Origin: Caenorhabditis elegans
Taxonomy: Eukaryota; Nematoda; Chromadorea; Rhabditida; Rhabditidae
NCBI RefSeq assembly: GCF_000002985.6
Contig: NC_003282.8
Coordinates: forward strand, 8,432,001 to 8,496,000
DNA length: 64,000 nt
Reading direction: 5' to 3'
In this document: positions 10,985-24,310 of the stretch, piece after piece
Layout: every line of letters starts with the position of its first letter
How positions within the stretch are numbered: position 1 is the first letter of the stretch
Program-made: the position numbers and the translations under genes
Notes under the pieces: model-generated
What the model saw: only the letters and a program-made list of their open reading frames with translations
The model's database searches: none
Told to the model about the DNA's origin: nothing

Positions 10985-13900
10985 TTATTTTCAGTTCAAC
11001 CGATTGTAATCGTTTTTTCCCTCAAAAACATTGGTTGTTTACCTAACGTCTTTTTCTGGAACAATGTCTCAGTCGTAGTTGTACTCATTCCATCATCTCC
11101 AATAGGTTTCTTCCACTGTTTTGAATTTGATAGAACTAGAAAATGGGGAGTAGTTGAAACAAAACTTCACCAAATATCGTATTGAACGTTTGAAAATAGT
11201 TTTCTAAAAGTATATATTGCAGAATTGGAAACTGTCAAGTTTTCTTCTAGGATACCACAAGTATTATATTACTTCTCTTTAATGTAAATTTCCTCCAAGG
11301 TTATAGTTTTGTGTTACAGTACAGCTATGTATGAAATTTTCAAAAATCCATAAACTACAGTTTTATGATTTCCACATATTTTGATTAACTTCAAGTTTTC
11401 AAACACAGAACACGAATATTTCAGAAAAAAACATTAAAATTTGTAAGTGATGGTATATGCCCTTTTTATTGTTTTAATTCCCCATTTATATGCAACGTTT
11501 CTAATTCTAGTCTGAAAATTTGAATACAATTTTTTGGATAAATTAAGAGGACACAAAAAGCCAAACGTCTGTTTTCTTTGTAAACGTTTCCCTATTTTCT
11601 GTTTTGCTTTTTCTAAAACATCAAAAGGTTTAAGGACATATTAGCTTTAATTAAGCACTAAAGTTCTCCAGAGTCTGAAATAAGAATGTTTTAAAAAGTT
11701 GAGAAGTTCTCTGAACTACCATCTCAATTTTCGTGCTGGTGTAATTTGTTCGCTGCTTTCTCATATTTCTTTTTGTTATTATAACCACAATTATTTTTTC
11801 ATAAGAACACATTAATATTTGATTCACTGAAGAAAAAGAGAGGAAAAGGGAAAAAGAAGGATGAAAATGAAGCAAGGATCTTCTCTGAAATAAATTGAAA
11901 AAAAAAACTAATTTTTTATTATCTTGTTGTTGATCTGGAAAAAATGTATGTGAGTTTCTGATAGAAACTCACATAAAACAAGAATTGTATAATTAGTTTC
12001 CCCTTTCTTTCCTTCCATTTTTCTTTCTAAATTTTTTTGAATAAAATTCTGAAAATGTTTCTCTATTAGTTTTGCCATGTGTTAATTCAAATTTCCTGTA
12101 AAAGTTTCAAGTAATGAAATGATTCCAGCAGTTCTTTCTGTCATAATTAAATTTTTAATATGGTCTCTCTGACTTTTTAGCACAATCAGGAAATGTAATT
12201 CGGAAGGATGTCTACGTACAGAACCGTGCTCATGGATCATATCTGTATAACTTTTCATTTGAATCGGTGCATTAAACGTGTTTTGAAATATTTGTGTATA
12301 AACTTATTTGCAAATTGCTGAGTGATTTGACTAACATTGAAACCAAGAAACCATGTATTACCTAGTTTAAAAAGTTAATTGAATAATCTGTAGTCTACCA
12401 GGGCGTAAAATCTAATCAATCATATTTCATGACTTATTACTAGTCACTCACTATTCTCCCTGTGTGATCTTACTTTTTTGGTTGGCTTTGATAGAGATTT
12501 GTTTTTTTGACCTCTTCACATCATAAATGCAGCTTTGATAAAAGTTTCACGAGATTTCCAAATCATACTCTATACAACCAGATTTCCTGGAACCGGAACT
12601 TGTCTGATATTCAGGAAAGTTTTTATGTTTTTTGGCCGGTTGTGAACAAAGTATAAAAATTGAAGCCACTAATTTCCAACTAGATTAGATTTAAACAACA
12701 TTTTTCTTAAATGTCAGGATACAATCTGATATTTTTGTTTTTAAATAATTATCCTGAAAAAATTCAATGAAAGCGTTGAGTTTCAGTTTTAGCTCCATCT
12801 ACTCTTAGCTATAAAATACAATTCAAATCTGAGATATAATCTATTTGAAAGTTTCAATGGGACCTGTAGCTAGAATCAAAGCAGTGTGACGTAACGTCAA
12901 ACTATATTCTCTAACCGTTCTCAACAATGTTTCAAAATTTATACTTTAGAATCTTATGTATCGAACTAAGCTTTCTCAGTAAAAGTAATAAACGTGCGGT
13001 TTCGCCAAGTCAGATTCATAAAATGATCTTAACTGAGTGAGTAGATCTAATGGTATTATAAAATATCAAGGACTACGTAGTAAGATAATCCGTATTTATA
13101 AATAATAATCTGAATGTCTTGTTTAACTAAAATAGTATTTACAAACCGTAAACTCTTTCAAAACATTTTCTATTAATCCTTGGAAATATAACATTAAAAT
13201 TGCAAAAAATTTATACTGTTGTTGAAAACTAATAACAGAATAATTACGTTTCTCCAAGAAAAATATAGATTCTACATATTTTTTCTCTACGTTTTTCTGA
13301 TTTTTCCTTATTAGTCTGGAATAATGGAATCATGACGCATACTTGGTTTTTCTTTTCCTCGTTTGTTGACTTTTTTTTCTGATATTTGAATGATTCTTGA
13401 GATACAATGAGATTTACTTGTTTTCTACAACTTTTATTTGACTACAAGTTCCATATTTTTACATATTGAAATTTAGAAACCCCGACCTATTTTAAAAACA
13501 GATTAAAAATTCATGAACAAACAAAAAATTCAAATGAAGATGGTCCAAGAACTAAAGGATTTTTTCTAGAAATTTCGGAATTCCATGACATTTTAGTTTT
13601 AGAACAATTGTAAATTGTTCTTTTCGCATTAAAATTACAAGGAATTTTAAGAAAATTTATACAGCCTGATTTCTTGAAATTAATGAATACTCTCTTCAAT
13701 TCAATTAATTCAGAATTTTTTTTCAAAATCTATTTGAATTAATTGGGTTTTCAGAATTTTGTTTTACGTTTGTAGAAGTGAGAATGATGCTTTTCAGAAC
13801 GAGCAAACCTGGATTTGATATTATGGAGAAAAAAGATAGGAAATCCTACATTTTAAATTAAAATATTCATTTGAAAGAATGTTAGAACTTTTTATGCAAA

Positions 13901-15205
13901 ATCGAACCACAAAAATATCAAAAATAAGCTTTGCCCATATCTTCGTTTTTGTTGGCTTTTATTTCGAGACCATGTTTCCATTATTTTTTCAGTTTTTGTA
14001 ATTTCGGTTAACCGGATAATAAAATGTATTCTAAATTTTATACTAATTTTTTTTGCAACTTAGAAAAATTTTGTTCCATATTTCTACTAACTTAACATTG
14101 CACATTTTAAACAAAAACCCTCCTTTAGAAAAATATTAAAAAAAAAAACTCTAAATCTGACTATTTTCAGAATTAATAGTTTCCTTTTGTCCAATTTTCA
14201 AAGGTTTCTCATTGGCTCATTCATTGTAGTTCTAATAACTTCATTTGCACTTTTTCCCAATTCTCAGTATTCCACTTTGTTATTTCGTCTCTTGATCCAT
14301 TTTCAAACATCTTCTTGCTCATCCATCGGTTCAGTTTTTGGAAAAAATGATCCCAAAACATGTTTCTGCAGCTATTTGGAAGGGTGTACAAAATAACTTC
14401 TCTAGAAAACAGATATTTATCATGAAAAACTTTTTTTCGCGATGAAAAATGTTTTTTTTTCGATAAAAATTGAAATGTGAGCGCGGAAATCTGTAATATT
14501 TCCTCTGTAAAGCTTGCGCTTTGCCACTCAATATTGCTAACTCATATCTTATGATTTTTGGTGTATTTATAAATTTGAAGCTAAAGACTATGATATAAGA
14601 ATTTTGCTATTGGAAAATGAAAACATCGGAGAGCAGCGAAAATTTGAAAAATTAGTTGAAAGACTTGTAGTATTTATGAATACGATAAGTTGTTTCTGAA
14701 TATCTTTAACTTTTAATTTTATATCTAACCGGGCATGTTCTCCAATTGTTACTTCTGACAAACGTTTATCGCTTGAAATTGTAAGTTCTGATAGAAAGCC
14801 AAAAGGGCGGAGCTTACTTGGAGGATTTGATATAATCGAAGGGCCAAAGGAATAAAGAGAGAGAGAGAGTGAGAAAGAGACATGAGATTGAAAGTTCTAC
14901 TCACGTTCTTTTGAATCATTCATCAAAATTTTTGGGGGACAGCTTCAAATAATTTCTGTTTGCTCTTTATTTTTTCTCGTGTGGTGCAGATTTTCATCAC
15001 AAATTGTGCTAATTTCGGCAATAATCTAAAAGAAAATCTTTTTGCCATCAAAGGCATTATTTGCCCTCACTATTTTCATTTGTTTCCTTGCTTTTTTTCT
15101 GTTGGATGCCTTATCTTCTTGTTGCATAAAAATTATTGTTTTATTTTATTCATTACTCTTTTTGTTCCGAAGGGTTATCCAATTAAAAAAAACTTATTTT
15201 CAGAA
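10985..15205. other. Gene-poor interval upstream of the GPCR gene
   Basis: No open frame has convincing exon structure. A frame open from 14960 runs directly into the GPCR reading frame, but it is interrupted by a splice/trans-splice acceptor just before the likely ATG at 15206, so I treat it as upstream sequence. A GA-rich run (AGAGAGAGAGAGTGAGAAAG) lies near 14856 and may be promoter-associated. Nothing else is recognised. Confidence 0.45.
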
Positions 15206-16966
15206 ATGAATGATTCTGAACACATGAAACTATGGATGTTTATATCTAAATGTCAATTCTGGGTTATTCTAATCACAGTTCTCATTTCCTTATTATTAGT
15301 GGCCAAAGCATTTTACAATTTAATGAAACGGAAAAGATCAAATTATTTTGTTTTTCTTATCAGTATAATAGCTGCAAATGTGTTAACTCTGCTGATAATT
15401 CTTTTTGATATTTTCAACTTTTCATTCAAAGGTAAGAACAATTTGACATTAAACATTGCTGATTCAAAATGTTATCTCACATGTCAGGAACTCTCGTGTG
15501 CAAACTTGAACTATTTATCTCAAATAGTGCAGCATGCTTCATAAACTGGATCTGGTTATGCTTATTCACTCAACGATTTTTTATACTTTTCTATCCTATG
15601 AAGAGGTCTTCAAAAGGTTTTTTTGGATTTATGAGGTCTGGAAAGAAGTTGATTCTGGCAACTGCTTGCTTTGCAATTCTGACGCAGGTGAGAGATAAAT
15701 TCTATCAAATAATGTTGATTGAGTACAATCTAGGACTTAAAAAGATTGTTTTGTCATGAGTTGAAATTGAATTTTGTTTATAGAGTTGGTCATTGATATT
15801 TATCGAAGAAGTTACAATGATGGCTGATGATTTCCAATTGATTGGAGTATGTGAGCGGGATGTGGATATTATGAGGTAAGAAATTAGAACTACGTACCTG
15901 CCTACCTACCTATCATCATGTGTTGAATTTTGGCATGGGCTCAGCCTTAGTCACTCAGGGGATCGGTTTGTACACAGTGTGGATTTATTATATTTCTTCT
16001 AATCTTTTGGATTTAGTTGAATCAGTTGAATCAAACCTGTACCAAATATGAAAATATGACATTTCGAATATTTCTCATTTCAGTGATTTTGGTTATCGAA
16101 TTCTGGCAATCGGAGAAGCTTTTGTCACCTATGCATTCCCGTTTCTTTTCACAATTGTCATGGATATTGCTGTACTTTATCAATCAGCTAATTCAAGGTA
16201 AATATTGTACTTTCTAGGGCTACAGTGGAGAACCATTAATTTTTTAATTAGTTGTTGCAATTCAATAAAATTGACTGTTTAATATAATTTTTGTTTGTGC
16301 GCGTTTCTCAGTGGGACGACCTTCCGTTGGAATTTAAAAAAAAATAATCAAATTTCCAGTCAACATTTTTTGGAAAAAAATATATTTTTTCCAATTTCCA
16401 ATTTCCCAAGAGTGTAAGGTTTGACGTCACAGTTAGAAAAACAAGCATACAAATGGAACGGGAGTGCAATATTTTCATATACAAGTATAGATATTCAAAT
16501 TTTTATTCAAATTTCAGCTTCGTCGTAATGTCAGCTGAAAATATCCGATCAGAACATAACACCCTTCTTCATGTAAATGAAACAGTTAAAATACAATCAT
16601 CTCAATCAATAAAACAATCAAATCGTCGACGGCATCAAGCTGTCAGAAGATGTCTAATGATGGCAACAATTCAAGTTTCTCTAAATGCTCCATACTATAC
16701 ACTTCAATTATGTGATGAAATATTCAGTTTGAGGAATTCAACATCTTTGTATTTATATTTGGATGCAATTTTGTATTTTATATATCTCCTTCAATTTTCC
16801 ATGATCTATTGCTATACGAATCTACTGGTTGCTCCAAGAGGAAAAAGTTGTCGGTAAGAGAGGAAAACTCATAATTATTAATTAATTACTTATTATTTTC
16901 AGACAACCTAACAAGATGCCTTTGAGTTGCACAACAAGCCTTCGAAGTGAATACACAACGGTTTAA
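15206..16966 (+). CDS. Rhodopsin-like G-protein-coupled receptor, orphan
   Basis: Six exons (15206-15431, 15488-15687, 15784-15875, 16084-16197, 16518-16853, 16903-16966) join to 343 residues. The acceptor TTTTCAG sits directly before the ATG, consistent with SL trans-splicing. Seven hydrophobic segments are visible. TM3 ends in CLFTQRFFILFYP, where TQRF replaces the DRY motif and the YP is kept. Cysteines before TM3 (VCKLEL) and in the second outer loop (GVCERD) could form the usual disulfide. TM7 reads YFIYLLQFSMIYCYTN, without a classic NPxxY. The basic third inner loop (KQSNRRRHQAVRR) fits G-protein coupling. It should act at the plasma membrane, probably in neurons. The ligand is unknown and I cannot name the subfamily. 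Intron 4 (15876-16083) contains a CCTGCCTACCTACC-type dispersed repeat. Confidence 0.85.
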
Positions 16967-17457
16967 TACACTCGATGTCATTTCAATTTTCTGTGATCTC
17001 CAACAAATTTGATTTCTGCATATTGTGATAAACATATACTATTTAAAAAGTGAAACTTGAAGATAAAATAATTTTTCTTGCTTTTCTCGAACATATATAA
17101 ACTGCTATTATTCGTTTTGTTGTGTAGAAGGTTTTAATTGAGAATTTAAAAATATATATTTACTCTTTGAAAATAACTTCAACAAGCTTCTCAAAAACAG
17201 TATTATGTGCCGATAGGCGGCTCTCAATTAACCCAAGTGCCAAGTTATCCAAACGGAAAGTGTAATAAAAATAGCTGTGCATCTATGTTCCAGTGCCATC
17301 CAAAGAATGTGAGCTATATATTTCTTTAAAAAGTTAGGTAAAGGTAAAGATTAAAAAGTTCTTTTTATTTCAAATATTTATTTGTTGTTTTTAATTAAAT
17401 TTTTCTTGTTTTTCACAAAAATTGTAGTTATAGGAACGAGTATCATTAAGAGCGTAT
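16967..17457. other. Convergent intergenic spacer
   Basis: This is the 3' flank shared by the GPCR gene (+) and the phospho-lyase gene (-). AT-rich sequence with AATAAA-like signals is present. I see no gene. Confidence 0.5.
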
Positions 17458-19752
17458 TCATCGGTTCATCAAAGTGAGCACTTGATCGAGTGCTGTCACA
17501 GTTTCCAGAATATTATTCTCGTTGAAACACAGTGGTGGCTTGATTTTGAGAATATTTGTGTGTGGACCATCAGCGTTCAAAAGAATTCCGTAACTTTTTC
17601 GGAGAGCCAAAATTGTGGCGATTGCGAGTTTTTGATCGGGTTCACGAGTATTTCTATCCTTGACCAAATCGATTCCCCAGAAAAGACCAACTCCTCTGAA
17701 TAAGAAAATATTAGTGAATAATAAAAATTTTTAAAAAAGCTACTCACCTGATATCTCCGATACATTCATGTTTCTTTTGCAAATCTCTGAGAGCAACTTC
17801 AAGCTTCTCTCCCATTTGTTGACTGTGCTCTAAAAGATTCTCGTCCTTTACCACTTTCATCACCGAGATAACTGCTGCACACGCCACTGGGTTTCCCCCG
17901 TACTGAAAGTTGAGTTTATGATATTAAAAGCTCATCCGTTAGATGTAATACTCACTGTGTTAAAATATCCAACTTCTCCACCCAAAGCATCCGCAATCTC
18001 CTTTCTTGTCGCAACTGCAGAGACTGGGAACCCATTTCCCATTGGTTTACCCATTGTCACAATATCGGGCAAAAATCCGTCATCATACAACTGATGGGCC
18101 CAATACTTTCTTCCAATTCTTCCAAATCCAGTCTGTACTTCATCGATAATCATGAGACCTCCATGATTTCTGACATGGGTGGCTACATCTTTGAAGTAAT
18201 CCTTTGGTGGAATAACTTGTCCTCCACAAGATTGAAGAGCTTCTGCAAAGTAAGCAGCAACTCCACATTGACGTGATTCCACATCATTGAGAATACTCTT
18301 GACATCATCTGAATATTGCTTTCCAGCAGCATACAGCTTATCCTCATTTGTCAGTTCATTGTCAGCAAGTCTGTGCTTTCCACGGAATACATCTGGGCAT
18401 GGAGCCACGTGAACCCAGTCTGGTTGAGAAACCGTTGATCCATGATCGAATTTATATGGGGAGAGTTCCATTGTGGTGGTGACATGACCATGGTAAGCGC
18501 TGAAAATAGAAAATTACCATTAAATTCATTATAAATGTACTAACTGTTCAATGACAATTGCATCTTTGTGTTTGGTGTAGTCCCTTGCAAGACGAAGTGC
18601 AAGATCATTGGCTTCCGATCTGAAAAATCAATTTCTGAATCTTTCGTTTCAATTTTTGCAACCCGTTTGTCTCGACGGCGTGGTTCTTATCTTATCTTTT
18701 ATCATTCATTCATAACCTCTCAATACTATATCACCTTATCATCATTACGTCGCCAGAGGCAGTTTTTGTTATCATAAAGTTACCAGAACACTCCAAACTT
18801 GTTGTCTTATCTGAGGAAATATTATGAAAAAACTTACCCAGAATTACAGAAAAGAACAGTGTCAAGTCCTGGAAGTGTCGAAAGAATTTGTTCAGCACAA
18901 TCAGTAAGCTGAGTTGACACAAAACGAACGTTACAAGTAGAAGTAGCCAACTGCTTTGAGATGGCTTCGACGACTTTTGGATGACAGTGACCAACTAAAA
19001 GAATTGTGAGAAAACTGTGCCTCCGACACACTAAATACCATGTTGGACATTGCTGATGCAATCCAAGAATTTGTTGCTTTTTTCATCGTAGAGATATTGC
19101 ATTGAAGCTCGGGATACCATGAACGGATCATCCGAATAGAAGATTTGACATTTTGATCTGAATAATTTAACATACTTTATTTGAATTTAATTCCGGTTGC
19201 AACTTTTGAATAAAGTAGCATCTTGAAAAAAAACACTTTTTGGGCAGAAACTTGCTTAATTAAAAAAAAAGTTTTTAAAAAATTGGCAATTGTTTTCAAA
19301 ATGGTGTTACTGTAGGCCTAGCCGCTTGCAAGAGGAAACATTAAACAATGACCACTTACAAATATCTAAATTTTGAAACTGATTTTTGTAGTTTCTGCGG
19401 CGATAATATTATTTAATGTTCAATAACCGCCCAACTATAGTAAACTAAAATGAATGAACCGTTAGTCTTATCAAGAAAACGATGTTTTAGAATATTTCAA
19501 GAATAACTTTGACGCGCTTATTGCAGATTCTTGAACTTTTTGAACCCTAACTTTTAAGCATAGGTTTTCGTGAATTCTGGAATGGTTTGCTAAGTTACTG
19601 TGATCTAAGAATCTTTTTTTTATTACACAAACTCACCCAATGGTGTCCTTTCTTCTCTTGAGAATTTCTTCTTTGCTACGGACGTCCTTTGTCGCTGCTG
19701 CAGCTGGAGTGGAAGACGTGAAGAATCCCAAAGCGTTGACCAATGTGGACAT
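17458..19752 (-). CDS. PLP-dependent phospho-lyase, class III aminotransferase fold (ETNPPL/PHYKPL-like)
   Basis: Seven exons (19637-19752, 19039-19157, 18838-18994, 18545-18619, 17956-18499, 17748-17902, 17458-17695) join to 467 residues. Diagnostic sequence includes LDCISNVQHVGHCHPKVVEA, NSGSEANDLALRLAR, EHAYHGH, the PLP-contacting IIDEVQTGFGR and the Schiff-base lysine in TMGKPMGNGFPV. NTYGGNPVACA and GVGLFWGIDLVKD follow. These match the AGXT2-like proteins, whose human members are ethanolamine-phosphate phospho-lyase (ETNPPL) and 5-phosphohydroxy-L-lysine phospho-lyase (PHYKPL). They release phosphate and ammonia from their substrate rather than transaminate. Which substrate is used here cannot be told from sequence alone. 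I recall this gene as T01B11.2. The length is normal and no active-site residue is missing. The start ATG is the only one in the first exon's frame. Confidence 0.93.
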
Positions 19753-19927
19753 TTTATGTCTGGAAAGTGTGAAATATGCAGCAGCAATTAAAAAAGATAA
19801 AGATAGGAAGTTGGCAAAAGTTCACGTTTTGAACAATTGGAAAATTTCAAAATATTCAGATAATGGTTTAAATATGACTTCCAAATATAAAACTTGAGAT
19901 ACTTGGAGCAATCACTTTCAATTTTTC

Positions 19928-20031
19928 AGAGCACCAGGAAGTAAAAGACAAACTCAAAAAACCACCGAAGGAGGCCTATGATGATCGCTGGGAAATTGTA
20001 TTAAAATGTGTGCCTTATCTCTCGAATTGAT
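19928..20031 (+). other. Exon-like orphan open stretch
   Basis: After the acceptor TTTTTCAG the frame encodes a hydrophilic peptide, HQEVKDKLKKPPKEAYDDRW followed by EIVLKCVPYLSN, then stops. The composition looks coding. No upstream ATG exon that splices into it could be identified, and the upstream frame is closed by a stop. It may be a pseudo-exon or the last exon of an unmodelled gene. Confidence 0.25.
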
Positions 20032-23000
20032 AAGACCAGAACAGGGGGGTGGAGAATGCTCCGCCCCCATAATATCTCCCACCTACAACAACGTGTCGTT
20101 GAAACAAAAAATGATCGAGACCAGACAATTTGAGATAAAACGGAGGACAAAGTATTTTTTGGAGACGGAAGAAATAAACAAAATTGCTCAGAACAGATAA
20201 GAAAAAAGTTTAGAAATCTACATTTTTGTGGGGATTTTCAAAAAAAAATTAAAGTTTCAACATGACCGAACTATCCCGAGGAACTTTTAAATGAAAAAAG
20301 GTTGGTGTGGCGCTCAAAAAAAAAGAGAAATTAATGTGTAAAGTGAACTCAAATGATATCTATCCCTCCATCAAATAAACATTTTTCTCTTGACTGATAG
20401 ACGTCGGAACTCGGAGAAAAAAATATAAATGTACGTGCAATTCAGAATATTAGCTGAAACTTTAAAAATACCAAGAGGTAGCTTTTGAACTATCTGAAAG
20501 TTTGACTTTCACACAAAAACTACGAAATTCGTTCATTTGAGCTCATTTTGGGTCTATACGTTTAAAATCGTCCGAACCGGTAACCCTCCTTTGAATTGTA
20601 GACAGTAGAACTGGTTATGCTTCGATACTCCGAAAACTTTCCAACTCGTCTGGATGAAGTTCCAGATAATTCGTTGGGAATCTTTTTTTACAAAATTAGT
20701 AATGTTTTGAAAGTTTGAAAAATAGTTTCCCAATTATATTCAATCGAACTGAAAATTGCTGAAAATAAAAGTTGTACTCCATCAGTACAGCGTCAAATTA
20801 TTAAAAAAAGATAAGGTGCGCAACTGATAAGTTTCTCGTTTTTTTTTCTTAAAAAAAAAGATGGTTATCAAGTTCAAAAGTGAGTGCAAATTTTAATGGA
20901 ATTATTGAATTGAAACAAGATCTATATTGGGAATGTTTCTATTGTGAAATACGCTAACAAACGCGTTCTTTTTATATTACATTCTTCATAATTTTTTGAT
21001 TCCATCGAACTTATCTAAACTTTAGGTACACTTTGATCAGACCTTGGTCAAAAATTGGTTAGAATTTTGTCAAGTTTTTAAAAACATATCTATGCTTTCC
21101 AACATACTTTTAAAAAGAGTTGGTATAGAAACTGCCAAATCATGCACTTCTGCAGAAAATGTGCTATACACCTGTATATGCCAAATTTTTCTTCAACAGT
21201 TCCAAAAAATTCGCCTTTTCTACAAGTCTCAAAATTCCGAATCAATAATTAAATGAAACATTTTTATCAGTGGTTTTTTCCAATTTCAGTTATCACTTGA
21301 AGGGGAGGTTTCTAAAAGTGAAACTGTCTATATGACGGTATTGATGACGGGGCAAGAGCAAAAGTGATAGAGCACACACACATGCTCCAATCCATTAGAA
21401 AAAGACAATCTTCGACCATTCCCAATTGTCACGTTTCCCCCACACACATTCAATTTATCATCTTTTAAATGGTGAAAAAGTTTCGCCGAAACAGAAAAAT
21501 CAAAACTGTGTCGGTCAAAGTTCGTGGTCAATAAACTTGTTTTTGTGAAGGATCAGAAGGTGAAGCTTACTTTTTAAAGAGCGTGTGATTTTTCCTGGAT
21601 TTTTAGTAAATGATTTTCGAGATACGGTAAGGTATCTACGTTTTCTGGCCTCGTGTTTCCAATTTGAATTTGTTGGTTTTACCGGTGCTCCATCAAAATT
21701 CAATCAAAGTGAGAGGGAAAGTGAACATTTACTGTATATATGTACATCTTGAAACAGTGGATTTCAGAACTTCAGTTTCCAGACTTGATAACCTATCCTG
21801 AACCATCTAAATTTTCATAGTGATTGCCAGTAATTTTAACCTATTGATATAATACAACATATAACAATTCTGAAGATTGGTGACCAGATTTAACTCTTCT
21901 TTTGAGAGATCTGCTTGAAACAAGGAAGGAAACTAGTGAATAAGGAAGTTAAATCAGTCATATGTTGGGGACAAGATTGATAAGAAAATTGTGACGGAGA
22001 AGCGGGTGCGGTTTTCTGCAGAGAATAGTTTTCAAAACATATATATGTAGTGGTTAGTCTACTTGTTAGTTGCTGACAGAAACAATTACTCTATCTCTGC
22101 ACACTCAACTCGGAAGATTAATATCATTTTTCAAAGTTTATCAATTCTATATATTTGAGGTTATAGAAATTTTGAATTACAAAAAAATTTTAGAAGTTTG
22201 AACATGCAGACAAAAATCCTAAAAGTTGGAAAAAAACTTTGACCCAATAAAATTCTATAAACACTTTTCCATTAATGTTGCGTAATATCAATGAAATTTA
22301 TATGATAGTGTGATATTTGTGATTAAATTTGATAAAGATAAGAGACGTTTGCGAACTTGAAGTAAAAAATCGCGCAAATGATAGTCAATTTTATGAATTT
22401 CACACAAAATTAAAGTTGTTCCGTTTCATATTCAGATTTTATTATTACGTTGGCTGTTTTACAAACCTGTGAGGATCCGTTACTCTGTGATACATATAAA
22501 ACCATGTTGAATCGATAATGTTTGTGCCAAAGTACTATTAAAATACGAGTACTTCAACATCCTGTGTCTGAAAATCACATGAATTTTTCATGATTCTTGA
22601 AATATTTTCATGTGATAATTGAAAATCCATTCAGTCATTTGTGATACTAACTGGTTTACAAAACAAATACGTTTGTCAAATGACACACATTTCACTGACA
22701 CTTGCAAAAAGTCAAAGAACCCAGAAAATATTTTTTTAACTCTAATTTTCAGACTAAATGTGGGGCCTTTTTTGAGGCTGATCAGCAACCGGGTGAAATT
22801 TGTCTAAATATATACTCAAGATGCATCAAAAGATCATATGTCGTATTTCTTCGAAAGTTAAGCAAGACGAAAATATGATATCTAAATTAAACACACGAAA
22901 CGTTTAAGATTTTTTCAAATATTTCAGTCAAAGTTTTGGCGCAATGACAACATTTCAAAAAGTTTGGACTTTAAATATACTTTGTGTACTGTTGATGTTG

Positions 23001-23210
23001 ACTATCTTTAGCTACAAGTCAAAACAAAATTAGAGTCTAAATTTTTTAGATAACTTTTTTTTGGTTCAATTATGAGGGGCTAAATTGATAACTTTTGGCT
23101 GTAAATGAAAAATTCAAAATAAGTTTTACTATAATATTTGGCGATTTTAACATTTTAGGAGCAATTTTAAGCATTTTCCCATTTGATGCTACTCCACCCA
23201 GATGTAACTA

Positions 23211-24310
23211 TTAGGTCACCAAATAAGTTCCGGGTCAAAAATCATAACTTTGTTCGCTGCGTATCGATTTTTATGAAACTGAGGGAATTTATGTTCCAAC
23301 CATGATCTTTCATTTGACAATAGTCACAAAAGTTTTTGACCACCCCAAGTGTTCTAACTCGGAGCCAATTTTTTCAGGCATTTTTCAGATCTCGGTTCTT
23401 TTCAGCTTTGAATTGAGGGTTGTGTTTGGATTTTGCTTTGTTTAGAATAGATTATTACAAACCGACAAAAGTTTGGAAAAAATCCATCCAAAAAAATTTT
23501 TTTTGGTTGGTCATCAAAAAATCTTCAAAAATTTTTTTGTCGAATAATAATATTGTTTATTTGTCACAAGAAAGAGTTACACCGGAAGATAAAAAAAAAG
23601 TAGAGATGTGTGAAACAGATGTGTGAACAAATAAGTGAAATGACCAGCCGGACCAGCCATAGTCCTGGAGGTCAAGTTGGGGGGAAGAGGGTGTCGAATG
23701 GAATAGAGCCTAGGCGCGACGCAAATGCATTTGGAGAAAATTCTTGATTTTTCCTACAAAAATGATGTAACCAAGTGTAAACTATTTTTACACATAAAAG
23801 TCATTTGAGTTTGAAGTTTGAATCTCAAGAAATATTCAAAAAACTCAAAAATTATCCGAAAAAATTATTTTTTTCTATTACCATTTTAGTGTTTCGAACT
23901 AAACTGATATGTTTTGTATGTGTAAAAATAGTTTACACTTGGTTACATCATTTTTGTAGGAAAAATCAGGAATTTTCGACAAAAAATTTTTTCGAAGATT
24001 TTTTGACGACCAACCAAAAAAATTTTTTTGGACGGATTTTTTTCCAAACTTTTGTCGTTTTCTAATAATGTATTCTTAACAAAGCAAAATCCGCACACAA
24101 CCCTCAATTCAAAGCTGAAAAGAAGCGATATCAGAAAAATGCCTGAAAAAATTGGCTCCGAGTTAGTGCACTTGGGGTGGTCAAAAACTTTTGTGACTAT
24201 TTTCAAATGAAAGACCATGGTTGATAACATAAATTCCCACAGTTTCATAAAAATCGATAAGCAGCGAACAAAGTTATGATTTTTGACCCGGAACTTATTT
24301 GGAGACCTAA
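23211..24310. repeat. 1.1 kb palindromic element with TA target duplication
   Basis: Termini TTAGGTCACCAAATAAGTTC and its inverted near-copy are flanked by TA at 23209-23210 and 24311-24312. Outer arms of about 330 bp (23211-23541 and about 23976-24310) pair with few mismatches. An inner pair (about 23740-23800 and 23917-23975) continues the palindrome. The left arm is interrupted by about 190 bp (about 23542-23735) that has no partner, apparently a later insertion. The open frames inside are palindrome artefacts. Confidence 0.8.

Noticed and set aside
14960-15205. N-terminal extension of the GPCR in the same open frame
   Set aside because: The ATG at 15206 follows a TTTTCAG acceptor and already gives a normal seven-helix receptor; the extension would add an extra hydrophobic segment.
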